Below are positions 1 to 11,915 of a stretch of DNA of 64,000 nt, piece by piece. The stretch lies in the NCBI RefSeq assembly GCF_027595985.1, contig NC_073305.1, positions 114,772,259 through 114,836,258 of the forward strand, in the 5' to 3' direction. Below the pieces are notes generated by a model, which saw only the letters and a list, made by a program, of their open reading frames with translations, was not told the DNA's origin and made no database searches. Numbering within the stretch: the stretch's first letter is position 1; the number at the start of each line of letters is the position of its first letter. The translations under genes and the position numbers were made by a program. The DNA comes from Sorex araneus. Taxonomy: Eukaryota; Chordata; Mammalia; Eulipotyphla; Soricidae.

Positions 1-706
1 GAAAACAGATGATTGGCTAAAGAAACTCTGGTATATTTACACAATGGAATACTATGTAGCTGTCAGGAAACATGAAGTCATGAAATTTGCATACAAGTGG
101 ATCAACTTGGAAAGTATCATGTTGAGTGAAATGAGTCAGAAAGAAAGAGACAGACATAGAAAGATTGCACTCATATGTGGAATATAATGTAACTGAGAAG
201 TACAAGTTGGCAACGATGCAACTTCTGGCAGATATCTCTCTGGACTTAGTTACTAAAATACTAAATTACAGAAACCCAAAACTGAGAGGCCGCTAAGTGT
301 GGTCACTCGACCTCACACTTCTTCATCCTCAGCAATGGAAAACAAATTACCTAATGCTTCCTTTTCAGCAGGTCTGACTTTAGGGGAGAGACTCTCCAAA
401 CAATAATAGTGAGTTTTGTTGAAATATTGTATGCAATCAAAGTGAAAGTAAAGTGAAATTTATTAGTTACACAGGCGGGGGGGGGGCTTAGGGTGGGGGG
501 GCTAGGGGCGTGGGGGTGTTTGGGGTGTGAGGGGGCGGGGTGGAGCTATACTGGGATTCTTGGTGGTGGAATATGAGCACTGGTGAAGGGATGGGTATTC
601 GAGCATTGTATAACTGAGATTTAAACCTGAAAACTTTGTAACTTTGTAACTTTCCACAATAAAAAAAAATAAATAAATAAAAAAAATAAAATAAAATAAA
701 ATAAAA
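1..706 (+). mobile_element. LINE-1 3' end, truncated by the window edge
   Basis: Starts with the conserved L1 tail text around ACAATGGAATACTATGTAGC and GAGTGAAATGAGTCAGAAAG, also seen near 31430-31540. It continues through a G-rich 3' UTR (476-545) and ends in an A/AAAT-rich tail at 660-706. Confidence 0.85.
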
Positions 707-894
707 TCCAAATTCATTAAAATTAATTATTGAGGAATTATACAAGTGGGGGAAATTTTTTCTACATGTAAAATTCTAAATAATTTAGATACATATTGCT
801 TTCAATACAAAGAATTGTAGTGTTGGTCCTTAAAAAAAAAATAAATAAACTTCACATGGTTGACTCATGCATATATTCATAAATTTTCAGTGAT

Positions 895-1010
895 TAAAAT
901 AGAGAAAAATAAAGAGGTTAAGTAAGTTTCCCAAGATCAAAAAGGAATAAATGTGAGTTTTGAACTCAGGCCCGCTTATAACAGAGTTAATAATCACTTA
1001 AATTTTAAAC
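895..1010 (+). repeat. Probable MIR fragment
   Basis: Contains GAGGTTAAGTAAGTTTCCCAAG followed by a diverged TTTGAACTCAGGCCC, the typical core-to-tail order of MIR. Ancient and diverged. Confidence 0.55.
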
Positions 1011-2404
1011 CTAACTGCTTCTGAGTCTAGATTTATGAACCAAAATACTGCATCAAACTTTTACTGTCTAACCTCACTCAGAAGGAGGAACTTCTGTCTT
1101 ATAGACTTTTAATTTAATGTCAATTATCCTGTATATTCAGGAATGCATGTAGTGAGAATGAGGGAACTGTAAATATATTGATTTAATTAGGAAGAACCAC
1201 ATTCAAATTCTTTCTCCATCCCTATTTATCTCATCTTTGGTCTCCTTTGTTCACTTTCACTATTTCTTCATTTCAGGATCATTTAAGGAGAATATTGCAC
1301 TGATTGAAATATTTTAATTCCCATATCTGCCACATATTTGTATGTGACCTTAAAATAAGGGAATTCTCAAGTGATTCTAGTATCTACATTTGTAAATAGA
1401 AGTATCTACTTTAGTAAATGGCAAGAAATGGCTGTTTCTTGATGGGTTTTTAAAAAGCAATTTGTTTGTAAATGACTTCTGCCTTCTTAGGTGAAAGAAT
1501 TACATCAATTAAAACAGAATTGAAAGATTCTGACATAATACCAGTTATTACTGGCAAATAGATGGACGTGCCTACAATGAGAACCATGGAGATCAAAGGG
1601 CAAATGCATTCAATGGAGCGAAACTAATAAATTATTGGAAAACACTTTCAAGTAGGAGAAAATGTCACATATATGAACAATAGCACAATTACTAGCTTTA
1701 AAAGAGTACAGAACTTCTTATATTTCAGACCATCAAAATATCTTTTGACCATTTTAATTCAGAAATAAGACCCTACCAACAATGTTTGTTTAGAAACTGA
1801 AATTCTCCGTGCAGAAAAAGTATTTATTTCATTGATAAGACTAAAGGAGCTTAAAAGCATTAATCTGAGGTGGTGAAAGGAGCCCAGTAACTGTCTCACA
1901 AATGAGATCAAGATGTGCCCAGGAGAATTACCACAAAAGCAGTGTCTTGTCTGAAGGGTAAATTGACAATAGATTAGGATCTACATAGTAGACATACGTT
2001 ATTTAAAACATAGACTATATATAGTATCATAAATTATAGGATCTTTTCCTACCTGAATCACATAGATTTTAAATATGCTACAAGAGACCCTAATAATTGA
2101 ATAAAAATTGAATTTCATACCTAAACAAAATTTTTAAAAAATTTCTTGCTAGCCTCTGGTTGTTGGTTATTCAAAGCCTTCAACTTTAGTCAAATACTTC
2201 ATACTCCAAAATTCTGTATCCTATATAAGTCCATATTTCATATGATTGCCAAATTTAATCTCAGCTTCCTTAAGTCAGATATTTCCAATCAGTGTGCCAG
2301 AAATAGATTACATGTGGGCTCTGAGTCAACGACTGTATATACTATATTTTGTTCACCACTCACAATCTAGTTTCTATACATCACTTCTCAATTGTGCCAC
2401 CTTG
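1011..2404. other. AT-rich non-coding DNA
   Basis: No recognisable gene or repeat was seen; only short AT-rich open frames. Confidence 0.5.
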
Positions 2405-2528
2405 ATTATTATTGTTTTTAAAATTAGGCCACAGCTGGCTATGCCTAAGGTTTACTTCTGACTCTTGCTCAGTGATCACTACTGGTGGATTGCAGCACCT
2501 TTGCCATATACTATGTCTTTGACCCCTC
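2405..2528 (-). mobile_element. Old truncated shrew SINE copy
   Basis: Diverged antisense match: ACAGCTGGCTATGCC, then TTTACTTCTGACTCTTGCTCAGTGATCACT, in the order of the SINE tail and middle. The head is missing. Confidence 0.55.
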
Positions 2529-3375
2529 CAATTAAAATAAGAGAAGTGAAGTATTGAAAATAAATACTTATTATAAGATCAACTAATTTAGGAAATATTT
2601 AGAGTAATAAATAAAGTAAAATTGTTTAACCCCCCAAACATATAGTTTAAACATTTACATTAGGATATAAATGACTAAAATCTGCCATGAAGGCACTTAT
2701 AGTCTAATAAAGGATCTTGTTCATTTGAATTCATTTCTAACTGGAGAAATCAAAGTTTCTCTTCCCCTAGCAACCGCCTCTTCCCCTTATCTATGGACCT
2801 AGCTTCTTCAACCTTTCCCTGCCTTAAAAGCTATTTCTGAATATAAAAATATGCACAGAATAAGTACTGACATTATTTGTGTGTGTGTTTGTTTGGTTGT
2901 CTTTAAGCAGGAAGTCTTACCTATTTTCTGTGTAACATTTATAAGTGACTTCACAACTCATCGAACTTAATAAAAATAGTCATTTTGAGAGAAAAAGGTA
3001 AGTATTGGCAAGAACCTAATGGGCATTCTGGGAATCAAGAAATTATAGATACATTATTAAAGAGGATAATTTATAAACTATAAGCTACAAATTATCATCG
3101 AACTATATAATGTTCACAAAGCTTGAGTTGTTTTTCAAGTATAAGCAATTATTTGCATGTGTTATTGAATAAATAGCATGTAAATCAACAAATAATCAAG
3201 CTCTAGTGAACTCATTCCAGTTATCACTAGCAAACAATGAAATGATTTGGTCTTTTCACAGTACTTTAGCCTAGCTAAAAAGTCAAGTACAATGTAACAA
3301 TAAGCAATTATATCAAAATAGTCAAACATAATATATGCTTATAGTCATGAAATAATCCTGGAATGTTTTCTTGTT
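2529..3375. other. Non-coding intergenic DNA
   Basis: AT-rich sequence with a short GT run near 2880. I recognise nothing else here. Confidence 0.4.
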
Positions 3376-3538
3376 TTGTCTTGGGGATACATTCAGCAGT
3401 ACTCGGTGCTTACTCCAGGCTCTGTGGTCAAGGATTATTTCTGTTAAAGATCAGGAGATTCTATGGGGTGCTGGGGATCAATCCCACAAGTGCAATGTAG
3501 AGGCAATTGCTTGGCCACTGTACTATCACTCTGGCCCC
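3376..3538 (-). mobile_element. Shrew tRNA-derived SINE, diverged
   Basis: Antisense copy ending in the reverse-complemented head (ACTGTACTATCACTCTGGCCCC), with an internal TGGGGTGCTGGGGATCAATC. Many substitutions indicate age. Confidence 0.8.
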
Positions 3539-4057
3539 ATATAACCTTGTTATTGAACATCAAGTATACAAATTAGGGTTTTTAATGTACATAACTACAA
3601 ATCACAAAATTAGTTCACAAATTAATATTGAAATAGTGGTGACAATTACAGAGATGCCCCAAGTATGCCTCTAAATCTCTTAGGAATAATCTCTTTGTTT
3701 TTAGTGTCTTTATTTTTGCATACATATGATCGTAGGGGAAAAATAATATAGATTGAAAAGAGTGTGACTTTATATATGAATTTCAGAGATTGACTGCTAC
3801 TGAGTAAGCTATAAGACTCTCGGGAGAGCTAGGTGGCACTGAATTTGATCAGAAAAGACAGAATCATATTTTAAAAAGAATTCTACCAGCACCTCAGCTA
3901 GACAGCAAACGTTTGCCACTTTTCAGTGTTGGTTGCAAAAAGTTCCCTGCAGGTCATCGGTGCTGTTTGGGCTGGTAAGAAAGGCAGTGGGAAGGTATGG
4001 AGCATCTAACTTGACTTGCTTGGATTTTCTAAATCTTCTCAAAGAAAACCTTACACA

Positions 4058-4379
4058 CTAATACAGCACTTGATGCACTAGAAGTGTGGCACATTTCATC
4101 ATAATTCTAGCCTGTTGATCTTGCAAAATCTCCCAGAGAAAGATTGTGGGGCAGATCACAGTCAAGATCATAGCCAGGAACAAACCCCAGTCAGTCTTTG
4201 AACCTGGCCTGATGCCCTTTCCTACACACTGTTTCATGGGGTCTTCTGTGATAAAAGGGAGTCAGTCATTCATGAAAAGGTAGCCTGACAAGATCTATCT
4301 TTCTGGAAAATCTTGGGGTTGGGTTGGCGTGGTGCAGAAGGAGTCCAATGTACCAGGTGAGGATGAACTGCTTAATCTT
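4058..4379 (-). pseudogene. Possible decayed coding-like segment, unidentified
   Basis: Minus-strand frames give two protein-like pieces. One at 4379-4270 contains QFILTWYIGLLLHHANP. Another at about 4255-4058 contains a hydrophobic DWGLFLAMILTVICPTIFLW. They are in different frames and both end in stops. The pieces could derive from a membrane protein retrocopy, but I do not recognise a family, and the resemblance may be chance. Confidence 0.2.
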
Positions 4380-4636
4380 CTTAGTGCCCAGTAGAGATGG
4401 ACAAAATCATTGCTAAGTGGAAATACATCATCCTCTGGTTTATGTCTCCCTTGTTTATGGTCTTGTCCTTGCTCTTTTGGAACTAATTCAAATCAGTGTT
4501 TCTGCTCCCAGGCCTGTGCTGTCTGCTCTCTGACCACTTGCCTGCCCGTGTTTCTGTCAGCAGACAGAGGTCAGCAAGGGAAGGAATCTGACTTTAATTA
4601 GCCTCCTCTCTCAACTTGTTAAACTCTGTAGCTGGA

Positions 4637-5024
4637 TGTGGGGAGCGAGCCATCAGCATACAGCTTGAGGTCAAACATTCGCATAAACACGTTAAGAAAG
4701 CCATTTTACAAGAATCGGAGCACTGGGACATTTTTACAAGAGCAGGATGGTTAGCGAACAGGAACAGATAGATCAGCCTTCTGGATATCTACTGTTATCT
4801 CCACTAGTTGCCCTGGGTGCCATTAGTTACTTTTAGTTTTACCTTAAGGCCATGATGCAAGTAGATTGAAGCCTAAGCATACATAAGCATTGTGGAGTTA
4901 CGATAAGGTAGCTTTTGCTTACCTGTGTGTGTATGTGTGTGTGTGTGTGTGTGTGTCCCCTCTCCCTATCATTCTCGCATCCTCTCCTTGTGAACCCTGT
5001 TATCCAGTTCCACGGCACGGGACA
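4637..5024 (+). mobile_element. Solo LTR of an ERV class II (ERVK/IAP-like) element
   Basis: The 388-bp unit begins TGTGGGGAGCGAGCC and ends CACGGGACA, so it has TG...CA termini. It is bounded by near-identical 6-bp flanks, GCTGGA (4631-4636) and GCTAGA (5025-5030). The early GCCATTTTACAAGA motif and the 6-bp duplication are typical of class II LTRs. A GT microsatellite lies inside at about 4924-4957. No internal gag, pol or env sequence adjoins it, so it is a recombined solo LTR. Confidence 0.7.
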
Positions 5025-5030
5025 GCTAGA

Positions 5031-6120
5031 TCATTACAAAATGTTCTATAGTTAGCTATCAATGATGTGGGCATCTGGAAATTACTTGTGGACTTTATGA
5101 ACTTACTTTATCCCTATTTACTATTATTGTAATAGGTGAGGTTTGCCTATATCCTTAATACAATTTTAGATTTACATCAGACATAGGCCCTGAAAAATGG
5201 GATTTGTTCAGGAAATCACACCTCCTCATGACAAATCAAATTGGGTTATGATTTCTGCATCACTGGAGACTTCTGTATCATATTCTGTGTCATGCAGAAA
5301 CATGTTTGATATGTTTATGTGGTATCAAAGGGTAGGATGGATCAGGTTTTAAGCTGTAGGAACATCCCCTTTTATCAATGGAACTAGTTATGAATTTTTT
5401 ATGTAAATTAAATTTGTGAGCATTTAGTTGCATTTTAAATCCATCAGAAGAGGTAACAACTCAAGGCACACCCTCTATGAGCCCGTCTGCAGGTGCAAAG
5501 TGTTTTTGTGGGAAAATAATTCCTTCCCCATTTGTCTTTTTTATGAATTTGAATTTGAATGTATCAAGTTGTCTTACAACACCTGTATAGCTAAATCTGC
5601 CAAGAAGTTTTTCATTGACTACCTGGTAAATGAGTGGACTCACTCTCTCATGGGAACATTAGAAGTTGTCTGTTTGTTCCCACTTTCACAGCCAAGAAGC
5701 ACTTATCGTAAATTGGACATAAGGTTTTTAATGGACCACACCTGATTGGCTCTTACATTTCTTAAGCACTCATTCCCTATATTGAGGAGAAAAACAAATG
5801 GACCAGTTCATGCAGCCAAGTATTGAAGCTTCTGCTTTAAATCTATTGTTTCTGTGTTTATGAATATTTGGGGAAGTAATATCTTCTTGTTTTAAATTTT
5901 GTTTCCATTTCCATTTTTTGAGTACTTTAATAATTTGCATATATCATTTTTATTTAGAAGCAGAGCTGAAATAAACTCATTTATAAATTACATGCCCTTT
6001 CCTATTGTTTATGCTTTTTGTTGACTTTCTGATTCCTAGACAAAAACTAGTATATTTAATTCCAATTTTCTAGATGATTGCTCTGTATTTTCTGTTATTT
6101 GTGCAGAAGTTTATACTGTC
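5031..6120. other. Non-coding intergenic DNA
   Basis: No recognised gene or repeat. A 105-codon plus-strand open frame at 5428-5745 matches no protein I know and has no supporting context. Confidence 0.45.
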
Positions 6121-6124
6121 ATGA

Positions 6125-6267
6125 CAATTAAGACCAGTCTTTGCATGCATAAGACGCTGGATTCAGTCCTCAGCAGAATAAAGGTGGCGATTTATTTTCT
6201 TTCTTCCTTCCCTTCCTTCCTTCCTTCCTTCCTTCCTTCCTTCCTTCCTTCCTTCCTTCCTTCCTTC

Positions 6268-6313
<46 letters not shown>

Positions 6314-6434
6314 GTCTATTGTTATGTTTTTTCATCTTTATTTTGCTGAGAACTGAATCCAGAATCTATAATAGATAGACAGAAAGGAAAAGAGAGAGGA
6401 GGTGGGGGAAGAAAGAAAGCAAGAAAAAAAAGCG

Positions 6435-6518
<84 letters not shown>

Positions 6519-6760
6519 GGAGGGAGGGAGAAAAGAAGGAAGGAAAGAAGGAAGGAAGGAAGGAAGGAAGGAAGGAAGGAAGGAAGGAAGGAAGGAAGGA
6601 AGGAAGGAAGGAAGGAAGGAAGGAAGGAAGGAAGGAAGGAAGGAAGGAAGGAAGATGAAAAGAGGAGAGAAAGGGAGGGAGGGAGAAACAGAGAGAGAGA
6701 AAAAGAAAGGAAGAAAGAAAGGTAGAAAGGAAAAAGTAAGGAAGGAAACAAGCAGATAAG
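6125..6760. repeat. Tetranucleotide complex with pyrimidine and purine arms
   Basis: Plus-strand TTCC repeats (about 6202-6269) and TTTC repeats (about 6270-6313) are followed, after about 120 bp, by GAAA repeats (about 6434-6508), a GAGA/GGGA patch, and GGAA repeats (about 6536-6653). Short SINE-like pieces beside the arms are inverted relative to each other: 6159-6175 against 6344-6360, with one mismatch. The long Phe/Leu/Ser-Pro and Lys/Glu/Arg open frames here are repeat translations. Confidence 0.9.
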
Positions 6761-7919
6761 AACTCCAATTTTTTTATTAGTTATTTGAAGAATAGTAAAG
6801 CTGTTTTTCAAGAAAATCTGCTTTACAATAAAAAAATTTTGAACAAGATTGCCCATGACTACTGCATGATATTCATTATACACTCTGAATATTCTAGCTT
6901 TGGACACAAAAGATCAGTTTGTTTTTTGCATTGGTATATACTGTTTGTCAGAGATGGCAGCAGCAAGGGAAAAAACAATTAGAAGCCTTATTTTAGTAGA
7001 AAATCCTTTCTTTTTTCATGACTATCTTTCATTTTCATGCTCAACTTTTCATCCAAGATACTAAGTCATATCTTAGGTCCATGCCCAGTTATCCCTATAA
7101 GCTGACCTGTAGGCTTTCTTGGTCATTCTTCACCCTGAAGAAAGTTGGGTGTGTGCCTAGGAAGGAGAACCATGAAAGCTGATTCCATGGATGGACTCTA
7201 TGGTCCACTCATACTATTACTTAGGGGGTTCTAGCTTCACCCTCCCAAGGGCAGCCTTCTCGTTCAGACACAAAGCCTCAAGAAGTTTTCTGTTCTACTG
7301 CAGGCATCTCCAGAGGCCATCTTGTTAAAAATTTACTTTCACAATAAGTTTCTGTGAATCAATACTTCTTTTCCTATTTCCCTCTTCTTGGGCATAATGT
7401 GATTAGAACAAAGTGCTCTCATGCCTTGGACTCAGCAGAATTATTGCTAAAGGGATATTGCTAAAGGCAGTAGCCCTCCTCTCAAATAGAACTTTTCTTC
7501 ATTCAGTTGGGCATCATAAGAGCTGTGAACATGGGGGGTGATCTAGGGAAACAAAAGTGCCCCCATCTTCTTAGAGGCTCCTCTACTAAGGTCTACTTGT
7601 ACAAAGTCTTTGTTGCTCTATTTTCCAGACACCCGTGCTGTTTCATTTCTCTCTTCCTGGAGTCTGTGTCCAGGAGAGAATGGCATCTTGCATTTATTGC
7701 CAAAATGCCTGGGTCATTACAAGACAATCTGCGATTTATCTATTTATTTAATAATGCTGAAATACATACCTCTGGCTCCGGGCACATCTTTTCAACTCCA
7801 CTGTTCTTCCTGCACCAACCTAGGCCTCAGAGACCTGGGCCCAATGAAAATAGGATGAGAATGCTATTTGGTTATCCCAAAGAGGAATTGAAAGAACTAT
7901 GCTTGGAGTATCATGTTTC
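6761..7919. other. Non-coding intergenic DNA
   Basis: No recognised repeat. A 140-codon plus-strand open frame (7507-7929) has no domain I recognise, and its end runs into the RTE fragment that follows. Confidence 0.4.
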
Positions 7920-8275
7920 ACTCAAGTGAGAGAAGGAATCCGAAGCTCCAACCTCCATCGATGATCGAGGATCAGGGAAGCTGTCTTGTTTGCCAAGGCA
8001 TCAAAAATCAGAGCCAGATATGTAATGCAATTTAGAGATGACCGCTGAACTGGAGCTGTTACCGACTGGATTCCACGGGATGTCAAAAGAAAGCCTGGCT
8101 GTCCACCTACGAGATGGTCAGACTTCTTCATCAAGACCCTGAATGAATGGTTTTATGCTCTTCGTGGTCCACTGGGCTACACTAGCATGCTACAGGGACG
8201 AATGGAGGTGTTACTATCACACGCTCAAGCAAATCGATGAGCAATGGGATGACAAGTGATACAAGTGAAATGCAT
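7920..8275 (+). mobile_element. RTE-type LINE 3' end (C-terminal reverse-transcriptase ORF plus tail)
   Basis: A plus-strand frame reads KPGCPPTRWSDFFIKTLNE, matching the GRPPTRW-D-F motif found at the C-terminus of RTE-clade ORFs. A diverged 3' tail follows (GGACGAATGGAGGTGTTACT ... CAAATCGATGAGCAATGGG) and shares its text with the copies near 56.8 and 58.95 kb. Frameshifts make it inactive. Confidence 0.65.
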
Positions 8276-9829
8276 AGGGGTTTTCTCTCTGCTCAGGAAA
8301 TGGAGGACAAGCAGTTAGAATTTCCAGCACAAGTTCCTCAATCGGTGAAAAGGGATGAACCCTTGAAAATATTTACATTGACCAAGTAAGACAAATTACT
8401 CACAGCCACCCAAGTTAGAAAATTGGGCTTTAACAAGTCAGGCAATCAAAGGCTGAATTTAACTTCTAAACTGTCTGTTCCTTTCTACAGTAATCAGAGA
8501 TTAGAATGAAGTGCAAGCCAGAACAATTGTTAGGTTAATAAGTGAAGTCATGAAAGCTAGCAGGGAAATGCATGGCAAAAATTCCCTTTAAAAACACAAA
8601 ATTTCTTTGTGTAGATTGTGTGAATATTTTTTCTAGTGAAATATTTACAGAAACTATAAATTATTCAATTAATTAGTAAAAGAATTAGTGAAGAACAGTT
8701 TAGAGCTTTATTCCTCTCCATACACATAATAAGTAAAAGATACTTTTAGGGTTTTTTCCTTCCCTTTATAAACTCAACCTCCTAATTAAAAAAATCGTCT
8801 GTTATTCAATATGAGTGAAATAATTACATGTGGGTCAGACATAGGGTTGGGTTGCTTTGAACAGTTTTAAAAGATTCTCCCTTAGTTCTTATCTATCTGT
8901 TCCCTGAAGGCTTTCCATATCTCTTTGGGCAAGCTAGGCAGTAGCAATAGCAATAATCTTATTTACAAAGACAGCAGGAGGGCAAAGGGTTGGAGGCCTC
9001 AAGGGGTACGTTCAATACCATCCCTGTCATCCTGAGATCAGAGGATTTGCCCCAGCCTGGGAGAATAATGACCAGGCACACTTTGTGACTGATGACACTC
9101 TGTTTGGGGGAGCTAATTGATGTTCCTTGGTTCCTAGTGAATAATGCTCTTTTTAGCAGCAACAGAAATGCCAGTAGGAGGGAAATATGTGGATAACTAA
9201 TGAGGAAACAGGGTCTCACCTTTGTAAAACTCTCTACCTACATTTGAGCTGTTTTTGGACTAACAGTGGATCCACTCAGGCTTCAGTAAGCCAGAATGCA
9301 GGTGCATCAAAAACAATGGCTATTCTTAGCATGGATGACGCTGAGAGATTCGGTCTGACCCTTAGCCTCATTACTCTCCCTTGGATGTTCCGCTCCAGCT
9401 GCAGAGACCTATGTGTCATTCTCCAGACCTATAATGTTCTCATAAACCTCTTTCCTAGCTCTCCCCCACATTCCCATTGTATTTATCTTTACAAATCCAT
9501 TGTTGCCATTTTCCCCTTTTCTTCTATTCCTGGCCATCTCTATCTAGCTTGGTCTTTCATACTCAATTCTGGAGTGCTCTCTTCTTCTTAAGTCAGTTAC
9601 TTCTTCCTACCTGGTTTCTCATAGCATCCTCCTTCTCAGTTAATTATGTTGCATTGAAATTATCTCTTTAACTGTTTTCCTCCTTTTATTAGATCTGATG
9701 GACTATAATGATTTATCATATTAGGTACTTAGTAGATACTGTTTGCATTGAATGGAAGAAATGTATAGAATCATTTACTATTGGGAAATATACCTGTGGG
9801 TGTCAATTCAGTAATGGAGTGGCTAAAAG
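8276..9829. other. Non-coding intergenic DNA
   Basis: No recognised repeat or gene. A 134-codon plus frame (9187-9591) and an 86-codon minus frame (8959-9219) are unsupported. Confidence 0.4.
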
Positions 9830-9840
9830 TAAATCTGAAC

Positions 9841-10012
9841 TTTTTTTCTTTTTGGATCACACCCAGCAATGCACAGGGGTTACACTTGGCTCTGTCCTCA
9901 GGAATTACCCCCTGGCAGTGCTCAGGGGACTATATGGGGTACTGGGAATTGAACCCGGGTTAGCCATGTGCAAGGCAAATGCCCTACCCGCTGTGCTATT
10001 TTTCCAGCCCCT
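9841..10012 (-). mobile_element. Shrew tRNA-derived SINE with target-site duplication
   Basis: Near full-length antisense copy (poly-T, GGATCACACCCAGCAATGCAC ... GTGCTATTTTTCCAGCCCC). Flanked by the perfect 11-bp duplication TAAATCTGAAC at 9830-9840 and 10013-10023. Confidence 0.95.
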
Positions 10013-10222
10013 TAAATCTGAACTTTACCACAAACTAGTCTCTGTGACCTTCAGTAGGTTCCAGTTACTTTAATTAAGTAGGGAATAATAATATTTTGTA
10101 GACTGGTTGAAATAATTAAGATCGTGTATCTCATAACAGATAAGTCAATTCCAAGAACAAGATAGCAATTCCAAGGGAAAGAGAGGTTCTCATAAAATTC
10201 TTGCCAAATTATACTTAAAATT

Positions 10223-10408
10223 GGGGCTAGAGCATTAGTTCAGTGGATAGAGTAATTGCTTTGCACATGGTTGACCTGGATTCAGTCCATGGTATCCCAT
10301 ATGATCCCCTGAATACTACCAGGAGTGATCCCTGAGTACAGAGCCCCGAGCAAGCCTGAGCAGAGCCTAGTATAGCCCCCCAAACCAAACCAAATAAATA
10401 AATACATT
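10223..10408 (+). mobile_element. Shrew tRNA-derived SINE, older copy
   Basis: GGGGCTAGAGCATTAGTTCAG head, CATATGATCCCC middle, and an AAATAAATAAAT tail. Confidence 0.85.
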
Positions 10409-10428
10409 TTACTTAAAAGTTGGGGGCC

Positions 10429-10621
10429 GGGGCTGGAGCGATAGCACAGCGGGTAGGGCGTTTGCCTTGCACACGGCCGACCCGGGTTCGATTCCCAGCA
10501 TCCCATATGGTCCCCTGAGCACCGCCAGGAGTAACTACTGAGTGCAAAGCCAGGAGTAACCCCTGTGCATCGCCAGGTGAGACCCAAAAAGTAACAACAA
10601 CAACAACAACAACAACAACAT
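10429..10621 (+). mobile_element. Shrew tRNA-derived SINE, young full-length copy
   Basis: Very close to the consensus, with intact A- and B-box-like head (GGTTCGATTCCC). It has an AAC-repeat tail (about 10596-10620) and a perfect 10-bp duplication GTTGGGGGCC at 10419-10428 and 10622-10631. Low divergence suggests recent insertion. Confidence 0.97.
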
Positions 10622-10744
10622 GTTGGGGGCCTTAGTATTCAGGAAACCAGTGAGGGGAACTCACAGTGATTCTCAATTAACTGGGCCAGATGTTTAATTA
10701 GAGGACCAAGGATACTGTGCTAAGGTATTCAAGGTACTCAGACC

Positions 10745-10893
10745 TTGAATACTGGGCATGATAAGCACCCTGTGATATGTCTGGAGGCTGCCAGGCTGCC
10801 TCTGGCAATGCTCAGGGACTATGTGGTGTTAGAAATTGAACTAGGATCAGCCTCATGCGAGGTATGTGCCATAACCCCTGTACTGTCTCTCTC
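10745..10893 (-). mobile_element. Diverged shrew SINE fragment
   Basis: Antisense match CTCTGGCAATGCTCAGGGACTATGTGGTGTTAG followed by a decayed head. Confidence 0.7.
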
Positions 10894-11915
10894 TTTATCC
10901 TCTTTATCTTAAATTTTGAACAAGCTACACTTTTATGAATAGGGTACTATTTCCTACACACCTTTTTCTACATATAAGTGAAAAATAAAAGCCCTTTGTT
11001 TACTATTATTAGAATTGGAATGAGAACTTTGATATAGGAAGTAGCCAAAGAGCTGTAAAATAATAGCTACTATAAATGTGATGAGGAATATATTTGTAGC
11101 ATCCGGCTCTATGGATAAAATAAATCTAACTTTTCCTCAGCCACTGTTCCAGTTATCCAAGGTGAGTGATGAGTCATACTAGGCAAGTAATAAAGAACAC
11201 AAATTTAATTTATTTTGACATCCAGAATGGATTTGATAATGTTTTTGAATTTCTATTGTCTGGAGAATGAAAAATGAGGAAAAGGCATGTCTGCTTGGAG
11301 TCACGTACTCTATCACACCTTCTCTCCCTTACTATGTGTTATGGTGGAAAGGCCCAGAGCCTTGAACCTAAGAGTCTGGGTTATACAACTTTTCACTAAC
11401 CATCTCTATAAACCTGGTCCAGATCCTTGATCTCTTGGGTCTACATATGTGGAAAAATACTGCAAAACTCCAGAACTTTGGGCATTACTGTTACTGGACT
11501 TTCTAATAGATGAAAGTGATATTCTTCCTTTTTTGTTTCTTAGCAAAAGGGAAGTTTTCAATAAATACCTTTGAAATATATGACTTTTCATGAATAATAA
11601 ATGAATGACTGGAGGCACTATGATTCAATAAAAGATAATATGCATTTTGTTTAATCAAAATGTTATCTTAGCTATGTGGTCTTTCACTGAGCTCTGTCTC
11701 AATTTCAATATGAAGTTGATAACATGTATATATTACCAAAGGATATATATATCAGAGGATCACTTGAAAATTAGGCAATGCATACTTCATCTTGAATCTA
11801 ATCCTTTTTTATCCAGTGTTCTTTCTAGCACCAGTTGCCTCTTTCAAAAGCTGGGCTTCTGATCTTTGTCTTAATTCTAGTGTTAGCTAAGATAACTGGA
11901 TAAGAAAAATCCTTT
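10894..11915. other. Non-coding DNA
   Basis: AT-rich with no recognised repeat or gene. Confidence 0.4.

Noticed and set aside
5428..5745. A 105-codon plus-strand open frame
   Set aside because: No recognisable protein, no splice or promoter context; length is within chance expectation.
6322..6907. Open frames of 107-189 codons rich in Phe/Leu/Ser/Pro or Lys/Glu/Arg/Gly
   Set aside because: Translations of tetranucleotide microsatellites.
7507..7929. A 140-codon plus-strand open frame
   Set aside because: No recognisable domain, no homologue known to me, and its end runs into an RTE fragment.
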